This document shows positions 42,469 to 50,877 of a stretch of DNA of 64,000 bases, one piece after another. A program made the translations under genes and the position numbers. The notes beneath the pieces were generated by a model. It was not told the DNA's origin and did no database searches. It saw only the letters and a program-made list of their open reading frames with translations. The DNA is from Mordavella massiliensis (GTDB taxonomy: Bacteria; Bacillota; Clostridia; Lachnospirales; Lachnospiraceae), in assembly GCF_016901695.1 (NCBI RefSeq), contig NZ_JACJKS010000006.1, positions 1 through 64,000 of the forward strand, given 5' to 3'. Every line of letters begins with the position of its first letter. Positions within the stretch are counted from its first letter, which is position 1.

Positions 42469-43047
42469 TCATCTTGCAGTAAGGTGATATCCTGTGTCAA
42501 ATGCCTTCCTGTTGATATCTATTGTCTTTGGCGGCACTGTATTTTCAATGACCCTGTACCAGTCCTCCTTGCTGAAATCCATGTGCTGCGCCGCCACGCC
42601 CAGCACGATCATGTTGAACACCTTTGGATTGCCCAGCCTCTTGGACTCCTCCGTGGCATTGACCGCGTACACCTTGTGGGTCTTCCCCAGCTCCTCCAGG
42701 ATGCCCTCCGGATAGCTGGCGCTGCCGATCACGACAGGCATGGGGTCTATCCTCCAGTCATTGACTACAAGGGCCCCGTCCTTTTTGAGGAAATGGGCGT
42801 ACCGCATGGCCTCCAGTCTCTCGAAGGCGATGATCACGTCCGCCTGCCCTTCCTCCACGATGGGCTCCGCCACCTTGTCTCCGTAGCGCACAAAGGTGAC
42901 AACGCTTCCGCCCCTCTGGGCCATACCGTGCACCTCGGACAGCTTCACGTCATGGCCCCCGGCGATGGCCAGGCCTCCCAGGACACGGCTGGTGAGCAGG
43001 GTTCCCTGGCCGCCCACGCCTACGATCATAATATTTTTTACTGCCAT
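42469..43047 (-). CDS. iorB: Indolepyruvate ferredoxin oxidoreductase, beta subunit
   Basis: 192 residues. The protein opens with KNIMIVGVGGQGTLLTSRVL, the gamma-type domain of 2-oxoacid:ferredoxin oxidoreductases, and has LSEVHGMAQRGGSVVTFVRY. Its ATG overlaps the TAA of iorA (TAATG), so the pair is translationally coupled. Confidence 0.94.
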   Translation of the reverse strand: MAVKNIMIVGVGGQGTLLTSRVLGGLAIAGGHDVKLSEVHGMAQRGGSVVTFVRYGDKVAEPIVEEGQADVIIAFERLEAMRYAHFLKKDGALVVNDWRIDPMPVVIGSASYPEGILEELGKTHKVYAVNATEESKRLGNPKVFNMIVLGVAAQHMDFSKEDWYRVIENTVPPKTIDINRKAFDTGYHLTAR

Positions 43048-44801
43048 TATCTGTCACCTTCCTTTACCAGTTCGATCGCCCCGAATTTGCACAGCGACTG
43101 ACACAGTCCGCATCCGGTGCACATCGTATCGTCAATATGGATGGTTCCGTCTTCGTTTCTCGTCATGGCCGGACATCCCGGCTTCATGCACATGCCGCAC
43201 TTCTTGCATTTGTCCGCATGTACGGTGTAGAGAGGCTTCTTCGCCTTGGACAGGAGCACACAGGGGGTCTTTGTGATGATGACCGACACCTCGTCCCTTG
43301 CCACCTCTTCCCTGATGGCCTTCTCCAGAGTGTCAATGTCCAGAGCGTTGATCTCCTGCACGTGCTTCACGCCCAGCGCCCGGCAAAGTCCCGGGATGTC
43401 GATGGCGTAGGTGGGGTCGCCCTGGAGCGTCTTGCCCGTGGCCGCGTGGTCCTGATGTCCTGTCATTCCGGTGGTGGAATTGTCCAGGATGATCACCGTT
43501 CCCGTGGCCTTGTTGTACATCATGTTCATGAGGGAATTGACACCTGTATGTAAAAATGTGGAGTCGCCGATGACGGCTACCCAGTTTTTAATATAGTCTT
43601 TGCCCTTCGCCTTTTCCATTCCGTGGAGAGTGGAAATGCTGGCGCCCATACAGACGGTGGTGTCCACCACGCTCAGCGGCGCTACCGCTCCCAGCGTATA
43701 GCATCCGATGTCGCCTGCCCCGTGTATCTTCAGCTTGTTCAGCACATAGTAGACGCTGCGGTGGGGACATCCCGGGCAGAGGATAGGCGGGCGTCCCGGC
43801 ACCTGGGCCGGCGCATCAAGCTGCAGGTCCTCATGGAGGATGGCTTCTCTGAGCATATTGGCGCTGTACTCGCCCTGCACGGTAAAGATCTCCTTGCCGA
43901 TGGCTTTAATGCCCCAGGACTTCACCTGCTCCTCGATCACCGGATCCAGCTCCTCCACGATATAGAGCGTTTCCACCTTTGACGCAAAGTCCTCGATCAG
44001 CTTTCTCGGCAGAGGATTGACCATGCCAAGTTTCAGCACGGATGCCTCCGGCAGCACTTCTTTTACATACTGGTAGGGAATACCGCTTGTGATGACGCCG
44101 ATCTTCGTATCGTTCATCTCCACCCTGTTGATGGAAAGTGTGTTGGCTGCCTCAGCCAGCTCCTCCATCCGCCTCTCGATGACCACATGGCGCCCCTTCG
44201 CGTTGCCCGGCATCATGACGTTCTTGGCCGGGTCTCTCTCGTAGGGCTTATCCGGCACTTCCTCTCTCTCACACAGCTCTACCAGCCCCTGGGAGTGGGC
44301 CAGCCGGGTAGTGGTCCGGTACACGAAGGGCCGGTCAAACTGCTCGCTCAGGTCAAAGGCCAGCTTCATGAACTCCTTTGCCTCCGCGCTGTCGGAGGGC
44401 TCCAGCACCGGCAGGTGGGCCGCCCTTGCCACCATCCTTGTATCCTGCTCGTTCTGGGAGCTGTAAAGTCCCGGATCGTCGGCCACCACGATGACAAGGC
44501 CCCCGTTCACTCCCATGTAGGAGACGGTGTAGGCCGGGTCTGCCGCCACGTTAAAGCCCACGTGCTTCATACAGGACATAGCTCTCGTCCCCGCTATGGA
44601 GGCGCCGATCGCCACCTCTGTGGCCACCTTCTCGTTGGGAGACCACTCGCAGTACAGGTCGTCTCTGTACTGTACAAGATATTCGCTTATCTCCGTGCTC
44701 GGCGTACCCGGGTAGGCGGCTGACACCTTCACTCCCGCCTCGTAGGCGCCTCTGGCAATGGCCTCATTGCCGAGCATGATCACTCTCTTTGACTCTGACA
44801 T
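43047..44801 (-). CDS. iorA: Indolepyruvate ferredoxin oxidoreductase, alpha subunit
   Basis: 584 residues. N-terminal pyruvate-ferredoxin-type domain (LGNEAIARGAYEAGVKVSAA), TPP-binding domain (IGDSTFLHTGVNSL, ILDNSTTGMTGHQDH), and a C-terminal 2x[4Fe-4S] ferredoxin part (CKKCGMCMKPGCP, CTGCGLCQSLC). It oxidises indolepyruvate or phenylpyruvate to the arylacetyl-CoA with reduced ferredoxin. The ATG at 44801 has AGGATGG 8 nt upstream; the ATG four codons earlier does not have room for one. It starts 1 bp from the stop of ligase 2. Confidence 0.95.
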   Translation of the reverse strand: MSESKRVIMLGNEAIARGAYEAGVKVSAAYPGTPSTEISEYLVQYRDDLYCEWSPNEKVATEVAIGASIAGTRAMSCMKHVGFNVAADPAYTVSYMGVNGGLVIVVADDPGLYSSQNEQDTRMVARAAHLPVLEPSDSAEAKEFMKLAFDLSEQFDRPFVYRTTTRLAHSQGLVELCEREEVPDKPYERDPAKNVMMPGNAKGRHVVIERRMEELAEAANTLSINRVEMNDTKIGVITSGIPYQYVKEVLPEASVLKLGMVNPLPRKLIEDFASKVETLYIVEELDPVIEEQVKSWGIKAIGKEIFTVQGEYSANMLREAILHEDLQLDAPAQVPGRPPILCPGCPHRSVYYVLNKLKIHGAGDIGCYTLGAVAPLSVVDTTVCMGASISTLHGMEKAKGKDYIKNWVAVIGDSTFLHTGVNSLMNMMYNKATGTVIILDNSTTGMTGHQDHAATGKTLQGDPTYAIDIPGLCRALGVKHVQEINALDIDTLEKAIREEVARDEVSVIITKTPCVLLSKAKKPLYTVHADKCKKCGMCMKPGCPAMTRNEDGTIHIDDTMCTGCGLCQSLCKFGAIELVKEGDR

Positions 44802-44802
44802 T

Positions 44803-46113
44803 TTACAGTCCATCCTTTCTCAAATCTGTCACTCTCTTTGCCTTTCCCTCAAACCGCTTCAGGGAGTAGGGAGCCACCAGCTTGATCTGGGTGGCAAGGC
44901 CCAGCTGGGACTTCAGTCCCTTCCTGATCTTCATCTCCAGCTCGCTGAGCTGCGCGTAGCTGTCAAGCAGCCTGTCGTCCACCAGCTCCACGGTGATGGT
45001 CATGACATCCAGCCGGTTCTTTCTCTCCACCAGTATCTCGTAGTGGGGTCCGATCTCCGGTATCTGGAGCAGCACCTCCTCGATCTGGGTCGGGAATACA
45101 TTCACGCCTCTGATGACCAGCATGTCGTCCGCCCGGCCGGAGATGTTCTCCATGCGCACGGTCGTCCTTCCGCATCTGCAGGGCTCATACATGAGCCTTG
45201 TCATATCCCCTGTCCGGTAGCGCACAAGGGGCAGCGCCTCTTTCCCGAGACAGGTGACCACCAGCTCGCCTCTCTCTCCGGGAGGCAGCACTTCCTCTGT
45301 CTTTGGGTCGATGATCTCCGGGATAAACCAGTCCTCGTTGACATGCATGCCCACAAGCTCCTCGCACTCTCCGGCCACGCCCGGGCCGCACAGCTCGCTC
45401 ATGCCGTAGTTCTGGGTGCACAGAAAGCGCTGGCCCCACACCTTGTGCATCTCATCCCGCATGGGCTCCGTCATGCCCTCGCCTCCGAAGAGACCGATGT
45501 GCACCTTCAGGTCCTTCTCCGGGTCCAGGCCTCTCGCCCGTATCTCCTCCCCCAGGTGGAGCGCATAGGAGGGGGTGGCCACCAGAAGGGTCACGCCCAT
45601 ATCCTGCAGGAACATGATCTGCTTCTTCGTGTTTCCCGAAGACATGGGAATGACAGACGCGCCGATCTTCTCAAGACCTCCATGGAGTCCCAGGGCCCCT
45701 GTGAAGGTCCCGTATCCAAAGGAAATCTGGGCCACGTCATCGGCTGTGGCGCCGCCCATACAGGCGATGCGGGCCACGTTTTCCAGCCACATGTCCAGGT
45801 CATTCCTTGTGTATCCCACCACCGTGGGCTTTCCTGTGGTCCCTGAGCTGGCGTGGAACCTGACCAGCTCCTTCTTGTCCACGGCAAAAAGCCCCATGGG
45901 GTAGTTGTCTCTGAAATCCGCTTTGTATGTAAAGGGCAGCTTCGTCAGATCCGCCAGTGTCTTTATATCCTCCGGCTTCACCCCTGCCTCGTCCATTTTC
46001 CTGCGGTAGGGAGCAACCCTCTCATAAATATAGGGCACCGTCTCCTTCAGCTTCTTCAGCTGGATCGCTTCTATCTCGCCTCTTGGCAGGGTCTCTTCCT
46101 TCGACCAGATCAT
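44803..46113 (-). CDS. Phenylacetate-CoA ligase family enzyme 2
   Basis: 436 residues, PaaK-type ANL enzyme. Nucleotide loop HASSGTTGKPTVVGYT, NYGMSELCGPGVAGECE, ALPLVRYRTGDMT, and hinge GRADDMLVIRGVNVFPTQIE. It is a paralogue of the enzyme at 40640 and the first gene of the run. The start at 46113 has AAGGAGG; the longer frame to 46170 passes through the promoter. Two different ligases in one operon suggest two aryl substrates or two directions. Confidence 0.91.
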   Translation of the reverse strand: MIWSKEETLPRGEIEAIQLKKLKETVPYIYERVAPYRRKMDEAGVKPEDIKTLADLTKLPFTYKADFRDNYPMGLFAVDKKELVRFHASSGTTGKPTVVGYTRNDLDMWLENVARIACMGGATADDVAQISFGYGTFTGALGLHGGLEKIGASVIPMSSGNTKKQIMFLQDMGVTLLVATPSYALHLGEEIRARGLDPEKDLKVHIGLFGGEGMTEPMRDEMHKVWGQRFLCTQNYGMSELCGPGVAGECEELVGMHVNEDWFIPEIIDPKTEEVLPPGERGELVVTCLGKEALPLVRYRTGDMTRLMYEPCRCGRTTVRMENISGRADDMLVIRGVNVFPTQIEEVLLQIPEIGPHYEILVERKNRLDVMTITVELVDDRLLDSYAQLSELEMKIRKGLKSQLGLATQIKLVAPYSLKRFEGKAKRVTDLRKDGL

Positions 46114-46158
46114 GACATTTCCTCCTTCAATTTTACGCTTCCGCGTCGTGCTTCCCTT

Positions 46159-46187
46159 AGTATAGCACAATACTTTCGCAAGTTAAA
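46159..46187 (-). promoter_or_regulatory. Promoter of the aryl-CoA ligase/ior operon
   Basis: TTTAAC, 17-bp spacer, TATACT on the minus strand, about 50 bp before the ATG at 46113. Its minus35 and spacer lie inside the palindrome at 46174-46202. Confidence 0.65.
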
Positions 46188-46202
46188 GCATTAATTTGCG
46201 AA
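46174..46202. promoter_or_regulatory. 29-bp palindromic operator candidate
   Basis: Outer arms TTTCGCAA (46174-46181) and TTGCGAAA (46195-46202), inner arms TTAA and TTAA around a 4-nt centre. It is almost a perfect dyad. No T-run follows, so it is unlikely to be a terminator of the upstream gene. Its overlap with the promoter fits a repressor site. Confidence 0.65.
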
Positions 46203-46216
46203 AAATACAGATTTCC

Positions 46217-46708
46217 TTAATTTGTCCCGTCGTAATGCTTGCAGGCGTACTCGTCCAGCTCCACCTTCAGGACTTCCACCGCGTTCACCCACTTCTCGTC
46301 AAAGTTGTCGAATTCCTTTCCCGTCTGATGGCGCATCACTTCCTTAAGACCATGGAGCTTCTCCTCAAATGTCTTAAGGACCCGGACCTTCCCTGTCCCG
46401 ATCAGGCTGGCGTAGTAGTAGCTGTGGCTGCAGGGGAGCTCCGCCTCCTTAAGGCCGTGGCGGCAGTCCAGCTCGATGCACACCTCCGGCTCCTCCTTAA
46501 GCGTTCCGATCTTGCGCCCCACCTTGGCGCTGTGGAGGTAGAATGTCAGCTTGTCCCCCCGGCTTTCATACCCGAAGTTCATGGGGACGACATACACCTT
46601 CCCCTCGCTCACCATGCCCACCCGGCACACCATGCACTCGCCGATCATCTTCGTGATCTCACCTATATCCGTCATTCTCCTCTTTGGTCTTCTCATCTCA
46701 TATTTCAT
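46217..46708 (-). CDS. Pyridoxamine 5'-phosphate oxidase-like flavin-binding protein
   Basis: 163 residues. The split-barrel pattern GECMVCRVGMVSEGKVYVVP, then MNFGYESRGDKLTFYLHSAK and PEVCIELDCR belongs to the PNPOx-like/NimA-related group that binds FMN, and includes nitroimidazole-reductase-like proteins. The frame starts at 46891, but the ATG at 46708 with AGGAAGAG begins the domain. It is a single gene upstream of the ior operon on the same strand. The substrate is not known. Confidence 0.86.
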   Translation of the reverse strand: MKYEMRRPKRRMTDIGEITKMIGECMVCRVGMVSEGKVYVVPMNFGYESRGDKLTFYLHSAKVGRKIGTLKEEPEVCIELDCRHGLKEAELPCSHSYYYASLIGTGKVRVLKTFEEKLHGLKEVMRHQTGKEFDNFDEKWVNAVEVLKVELDEYACKHYDGTN

Positions 46709-46915
46709 ACTGTATCTCTTCCTTTCTCTCCCGCGCGGCCCGGCAGGTTTCTTTGCATCCCCGGCTCTCCTTTGGAAGGCCCGCGCCTTTATGGTCAGTT
46801 TATCACTCTTTGCGCGGAACAACAAGCTGAATTGCCGATTGATTTCCCGGCCCCTCTGAAGTATTATAATAGGTGGGAGTATATAAATCATTCGTATCAG
46901 TAAGGGGAGAAGTAT

Positions 46916-47590
46916 ATGAAAGATTGTACCTATTATGACCTTCTTGGCGTTTCCATGGATGCAGATGAAAAAGAGATCGCGGACGCCAAGAATTTTTTAG
47001 TGAAGAAACTGCATCCCGACGCAAATATAGACAGCCGGTTTGACACTACGTCCTATATCCAGAACGTGCTGACCGCCTACCGGATCCTGAGCAACCCGGA
47101 CAGCCGGAGAGTCTACGACCGCCGGATCCGCAACCCCGTCCGCAGGGAGACGCAGGCGGAGCGGGCCCGGGAGCGGGAGGCCATGGGCGCCCGGCCTCTC
47201 TCGCCGAACTTCGCGCCCTATTGGGAGGCGGCGGACCGGCTCAACGGGCTTGTCAGCGAGAGCGCGCCGCTCCTGAAGCAGAAGAAGTTCAGCCGGCAGG
47301 AGCCGGACGCGGAAAAGCTGGCCGCCATCGCCGAGGAGGCGCATCCCCGCATCCTCGTCCTGCAGGACGGGGAGATCCCCCGGCGCTACTGGTTTTCCCA
47401 CGCCATGAACTGGCTGCTCTTCCAGTGGAGCCAGAACAGGGATCTGCCCTACCCGCTCCTCTACTCCATGTACGACAGCTATCTGGAGCAGCGCAAGTCC
47501 GCGCTGGAAAAGAGAAAGATCGCAAATCAGAACACGCTGTTCCTGCACAATCTGGACCGTCTGATCTCCTACCGGCAGCTCAGGTCCTGA
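46916..47590 (+). CDS. J-domain (DnaJ-like) protein
   Basis: 224 residues. The J domain at 5-70 has the HPD triad at 33-35 (KKLHPDAN) and DSRRVYDRRI at its end. The remaining 150 residues are helical and charged without the Gly/Phe or zinc-finger regions of true DnaJ. It is a class III J-protein, probably directing DnaK to a specific client. A TATAAT lies at 46865-46870 and an AGGGGAGA ribosome site precedes the ATG. Confidence 0.88.
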   Translation: MKDCTYYDLLGVSMDADEKEIADAKNFLVKKLHPDANIDSRFDTTSYIQNVLTAYRILSNPDSRRVYDRRIRNPVRRETQAERAREREAMGARPLSPNFAPYWEAADRLNGLVSESAPLLKQKKFSRQEPDAEKLAAIAEEAHPRILVLQDGEIPRRYWFSHAMNWLLFQWSQNRDLPYPLLYSMYDSYLEQRKSALEKRKIANQNTLFLHNLDRLISYRQLRS

Positions 47591-47591
47591 C

Positions 47592-47650
47592 AAAAAAAGC
47601 GGGCGGCGGATAGCCCCGGAACAGACCGGGGAATCCGCCGCCCGCTTTTT
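47592..47650. terminator. Bidirectional intrinsic terminator
   Basis: A long GC-rich stem (AAAAGCGGGCGGCGGAT with its complement) with an inner CCCCGG/CCGGGG helix, A-run left and T-run right. It is shared by the J-protein gene and the CmpB-like gene. Confidence 0.9.
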
Positions 47651-47668
47651 ATGATGCCGCACGTTGGA

Positions 47669-48481
47669 TCAGCGCCTGTGCGCCGCCTCCTCCAGCCGTT
47701 TTCTCAGCTCGTCCAGCAGGTCCCTGTGATGTCTGGACTGCATCTTCGGGAACGCCCGCACAAGGCGGCGGCTGGCCTGGAGCGTCGCGCCGGTCAGCAC
47801 CGCATAGCGGCCCCGCAGCTCGTCGTAGCGCTTCCGGAGCTCCTCATAGCGCTCCCGCGGCTCGTCGCCAAGATAATCCAGCCCCTCCATGACGTTCTCG
47901 TATATATTGCTTCCCATCCGGTCTGAGATCTCCCGGAGCTCCGCGCCGATCCGCTCCAGCATGTCGAGACGGCGGTTCAGCTTCAGGATGCCGGCGGTGG
48001 TGACAGCCACGTCCGCCGCAAGCCCAGCCAGGAACACGCAGGCCAGCGCCAGCCCCGCCGAGACATGCAAAAGCCCCACCGCACTGCCGATCAGGGGATG
48101 GACCGCCTTCACGATCACCACGCAGGCCAGCCCCCACACAAGGGAGAAGGGCAGGCACACGTAGCCGCCGATACTCAAGGGGAGGCCGGTGTAGTCCCAC
48201 CATTTGTGGTGGAAGAGCCGGTCCATGACAAAGCCCGTCAGCCCCTCGATCAGCGTCACCAGCACAAAGGAGGACAGGTACAGAAGGACCGCCCTGTCCC
48301 GAAAGGGCGCAAGAAGCACGACGACCGACGTCACCCCCACGCCGTAGATCGGGCACAGGGGGCCGTTCAGGAAGCCCCGGTTGACGAACCGGCGCTCCTT
48401 CACTGTGGCGAAGGCCACCTCGGCGCACCAGCCGAGGAAGCTGTATATAAAGAAATAAAGGATCAGTTCATATATCTGCAT
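47669..48481 (-). CDS. CmpB-like ABC-transporter-permease-family membrane protein
   Basis: 270 residues. Four to five membrane helices (LILYFFIYSFLGWCAEVAFA onward) carry the family motifs RGFLNGPLCPIYGVG and HKWWDYTGLPLSIGGYVCLP. The C-terminal 90 residues are a charged coiled-coil region (RYEELRKRYDELRGRYAVL). This family is common in Clostridia and named as a putative ABC permease, but no ATPase is adjacent and the role is unproven. The ATG at 48481 has AGGAG; the longer frame overlaps the feo2 promoter. Confidence 0.82.
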   Translation of the reverse strand: MQIYELILYFFIYSFLGWCAEVAFATVKERRFVNRGFLNGPLCPIYGVGVTSVVVLLAPFRDRAVLLYLSSFVLVTLIEGLTGFVMDRLFHHKWWDYTGLPLSIGGYVCLPFSLVWGLACVVIVKAVHPLIGSAVGLLHVSAGLALACVFLAGLAADVAVTTAGILKLNRRLDMLERIGAELREISDRMGSNIYENVMEGLDYLGDEPRERYEELRKRYDELRGRYAVLTGATLQASRRLVRAFPKMQSRHHRDLLDELRKRLEEAAHRR

Positions 48482-48530
48482 ACGGATCTCCTGCTCTCTT
48501 TTCAGAATGTCAGAAAGATTATACTTCACA

Positions 48531-48559
48531 TTGCCACGTCCGTCAAATGATGCTATAAT
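48531..48559 (+). promoter_or_regulatory. Promoter of the feo2 operon
   Basis: TTGCCA, 17-bp spacer, TATAAT, about 40 bp before the ATG at 48601. Confidence 0.8.
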
Positions 48560-48569
48560 TTTCACCTGG

Positions 48570-48584
48570 AGATAATTATTCTCA
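48570..48584 (+). promoter_or_regulatory. Fur-box-like site in the feo2 leader
   Basis: Two 7-bp halves AGATAAT and ATTCTCA around one central base match the 7-1-7 Fur consensus (TGATAAT-N-ATTATCA) at 12 of 14 positions. It lies at or just after the transcription start, where a bound repressor would block. The match was made by eye. Confidence 0.5.
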
Positions 48585-48600
48585 AAAAGGAGACTTACGA

Positions 48601-48843
48601 ATGATACTCAAAGAAGGAAAGAACCTCTGTACTTACCGCGTCTGCGGGATCCATACACAGATGAAACTGGAGCGGCGCCTGGAGGCCCTCGGGCTTACAC
48701 AGGGCGCTCTCATCACTGTTTTAAATAATGACAAAAAGGGCGCCCTCACGGCCAAGTTCCGCGGGACGCGCTTCGCGCTGGGCCGGCAGATCGCCGACCA
48801 CATCGATGTGGAGGAGGTGTCGGAAGATGGCAGGGACGATTAA
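48601..48843 (+). CDS. feoA: FeoA-type protein, system 2
   Basis: 80 residues with the FeoA SH3-like fold (MKLERRLEALGLTQGALITV, LNNDKKGALTAKFRGTRFAL). It precedes and overlaps feoB2 by 17 bp, so the two are coupled. AAGGAGA lies 7 nt before the ATG. It is only distantly similar to the FeoA at 5382. Confidence 0.9.
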   Translation: MILKEGKNLCTYRVCGIHTQMKLERRLEALGLTQGALITVLNNDKKGALTAKFRGTRFALGRQIADHIDVEEVSEDGRDD

Positions 48844-50869
48844 TGTCGCCTTCATCGGCAACCCGAACTGCGGCAAGACCACCCTCTTCAACGCCTACAC
48901 GGGGGCCAACCTGAAAGTCGCCAACTGGCCCGGCGTGACCGTGGAAAAGAAGGAGGGCCACGCCACCTACCAGGGCCAGGATTTCCGCCTCATCGACCTG
49001 CCCGGCATCTACAGCCTCACCTCCTACACCATGGAGGAGACCGTGTCGCGGGAATGCATCTTAAGCGATGATGTGGACATCATCGTGGATGTGGTGGACG
49101 CCTCCTGCCTGGAGCGGAACCTCTATCTGACGCTTCAGCTCATCGAGCTCGGCAAGCCGGTGGTGCTCGCCCTGAACATGATGGACATTGTGGAGGAGCG
49201 GGGCATGGAGATCGACCTGCACCGCCTCCCGGAGATGCTGGGCATCCCGGCCATCCCCGTGTCCGCCCGGAAAAAGACCGGCCTGTCCATCCTGCTGCAC
49301 GCAGTGGCGCACCACAAGGACCACGCTTCCCAGAGCCCCTTCATCCACCATCACCACAAGGAGCACTCCTCCCACCGGCACGACCACCATCAGGAGTACG
49401 CCATGGTGTACCGGGACGATATCGAGGACAAGATCGACCAGGTGATGGAGCAGATCCGCAGCCGCTATCCGGACATCCCCAACAAGCGGTGGCATGCCAT
49501 CAAGTATCTGGAGGGGGACAAGAACGTCAACGAGAAGTACCCTCTTGATCTGTCCGGCATCCTGGACCGGGATTACGAGAAGGAGATCATCAACGAAAAG
49601 TACGACTTTATCGAGGAGATCATTGCGGAGGTGCTTGTCAACAAGTCGAAGAACGCGGCCCGCACGGACCACATCGACCGGTATCTCACCGGGAAATGGC
49701 TGGGGCTTCCCATCTTTCTCGCCATCATGGCCCTCGTCTTCTTCCTCACATTCACGGTGGGAGATTTCCTGAAGGGCTACTTTGAGATCGGGCTGGACGC
49801 CTTCTCCTCCCTGGTGAGCAGCGGCCTGGCCGGCGTGCACACAAGCCCCATGCTCACTTCGCTGATCGTGGACGGCATCATTTCCGGCGTGGGCGGCATC
49901 CTGACCTTCCTGCCGAACATCTTCATCCTCTTCCTGGCGCTTGCCATCCTGGAGGACAGCGGCTACATGTCCCGCGTCGCCTTTGTCATGGACGACATCA
50001 TGAGCGGCCTGGGACTTTCCGGGCGGGCGTTCATCCCCCTGCTCCTCGGCTTCGGCTGCTCCGTCCCCGCCATCATGGCCTCGCGGGCGCTGGAGCACCG
50101 GAAGGACAGGCTGAAGACGATCCTCATCACGCCGTTCATGTCCTGCAGCGCAAGGCTTCCCATCTATGTGCTCTTCTCCTCCATGTTTTTCGGGGAGAAC
50201 GCCATGCTTGTCTGCTACTCCATGTACCTGCTCGGGATCGTGGTGGCCATCGTGTGCGCCTTCCTCATCTCCCGCTTTGACGGGAGCCGGGCGGAGCACG
50301 CCCTCCTCATCGAGCTGCCGGAGTACAAGTCGCCCAACGCGCGGACCATCGCAATCTACGTGTGGGAGAAGATCAAGGATTACCTGACCAAGGCCGGGAC
50401 CGTCATCTTCATCGCCTCCGTGATCATGTGGGTGCTCCTCAACTTCGGACCCGCCGGCTATGTGACAGACATAAGCGCCAGCTTCGGCGCCTGGATCGGA
50501 AAGGCCATCGTGCCCGTCTTCCGGCCTCTGGGCCTTGGCTACTGGCAGATCGTGGTGGCCCTCATCGCCGGCATCGCCGCCAAGGAAGTCGTCGTATCAA
50601 GCTGCAGCGTGCTCTTCGGCATCCAGAACATCACCACCTCCCACGGCATGACCGCCATGGCCGGCACGCTGGGCGCCATGGGCTTCGGGGCCGTGAACGC
50701 CTACGCGCTGATGGTGTTCTGCCTGCTCTACATTCCCTGCACCGCCACCATCGCGACGATCCGCAGGGAAACAGAAAGCAGGCGTCTCACCGCCTGCTTC
50801 GTGTGCTTCCAGTTTCTCGTGGCCTGGGTGGTCAGCTTCGCTGTCTACCACATCGGCCTGCTGCTGTAA
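48827..50869 (+). CDS. feoB: Ferrous iron transport protein B, system 2, with His-rich linker
   Basis: 680 residues. The GTPase domain has G1 GNPNCGKT (11-18), G3 DLPGIYS and G4 NMMD. The membrane part has EDSGYMSRVAFVMDD, LLGFGCSVPAIMASR and FMSCSARLPIY. Between the G domain and the membrane part, residues 158-188 contain 13 histidines, including HHHHKEHSSHRHDHH. G4 is NMMD rather than the NKSD of FeoB1. A long frame starts at 48728, but the ATG at 48827 has GGAGGAGG upstream and the family start. The second Feo system in one window may carry another divalent metal or work under other conditions. Confidence 0.93.
   Translation: MAGTINVAFIGNPNCGKTTLFNAYTGANLKVANWPGVTVEKKEGHATYQGQDFRLIDLPGIYSLTSYTMEETVSRECILSDDVDIIVDVVDASCLERNLYLTLQLIELGKPVVLALNMMDIVEERGMEIDLHRLPEMLGIPAIPVSARKKTGLSILLHAVAHHKDHASQSPFIHHHHKEHSSHRHDHHQEYAMVYRDDIEDKIDQVMEQIRSRYPDIPNKRWHAIKYLEGDKNVNEKYPLDLSGILDRDYEKEIINEKYDFIEEIIAEVLVNKSKNAARTDHIDRYLTGKWLGLPIFLAIMALVFFLTFTVGDFLKGYFEIGLDAFSSLVSSGLAGVHTSPMLTSLIVDGIISGVGGILTFLPNIFILFLALAILEDSGYMSRVAFVMDDIMSGLGLSGRAFIPLLLGFGCSVPAIMASRALEHRKDRLKTILITPFMSCSARLPIYVLFSSMFFGENAMLVCYSMYLLGIVVAIVCAFLISRFDGSRAEHALLIELPEYKSPNARTIAIYVWEKIKDYLTKAGTVIFIASVIMWVLLNFGPAGYVTDISASFGAWIGKAIVPVFRPLGLGYWQIVVALIAGIAAKEVVVSSCSVLFGIQNITTSHGMTAMAGTLGAMGFGAVNAYALMVFCLLYIPCTATIATIRRETESRRLTACFVCFQFLVAWVVSFAVYHIGLLL
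49298..49390 (+). other. His-rich metal-binding-like linker of FeoB2
   Basis: Codons 158-188 hold 13 His with Asp, Glu and Lys between them. FeoB1 lacks such a stretch. His-rich segments of this type bind Zn, Ni, Co or Fe in other transport proteins. Confidence 0.8.
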
Positions 50870-50877
50870 GTCTTCTC

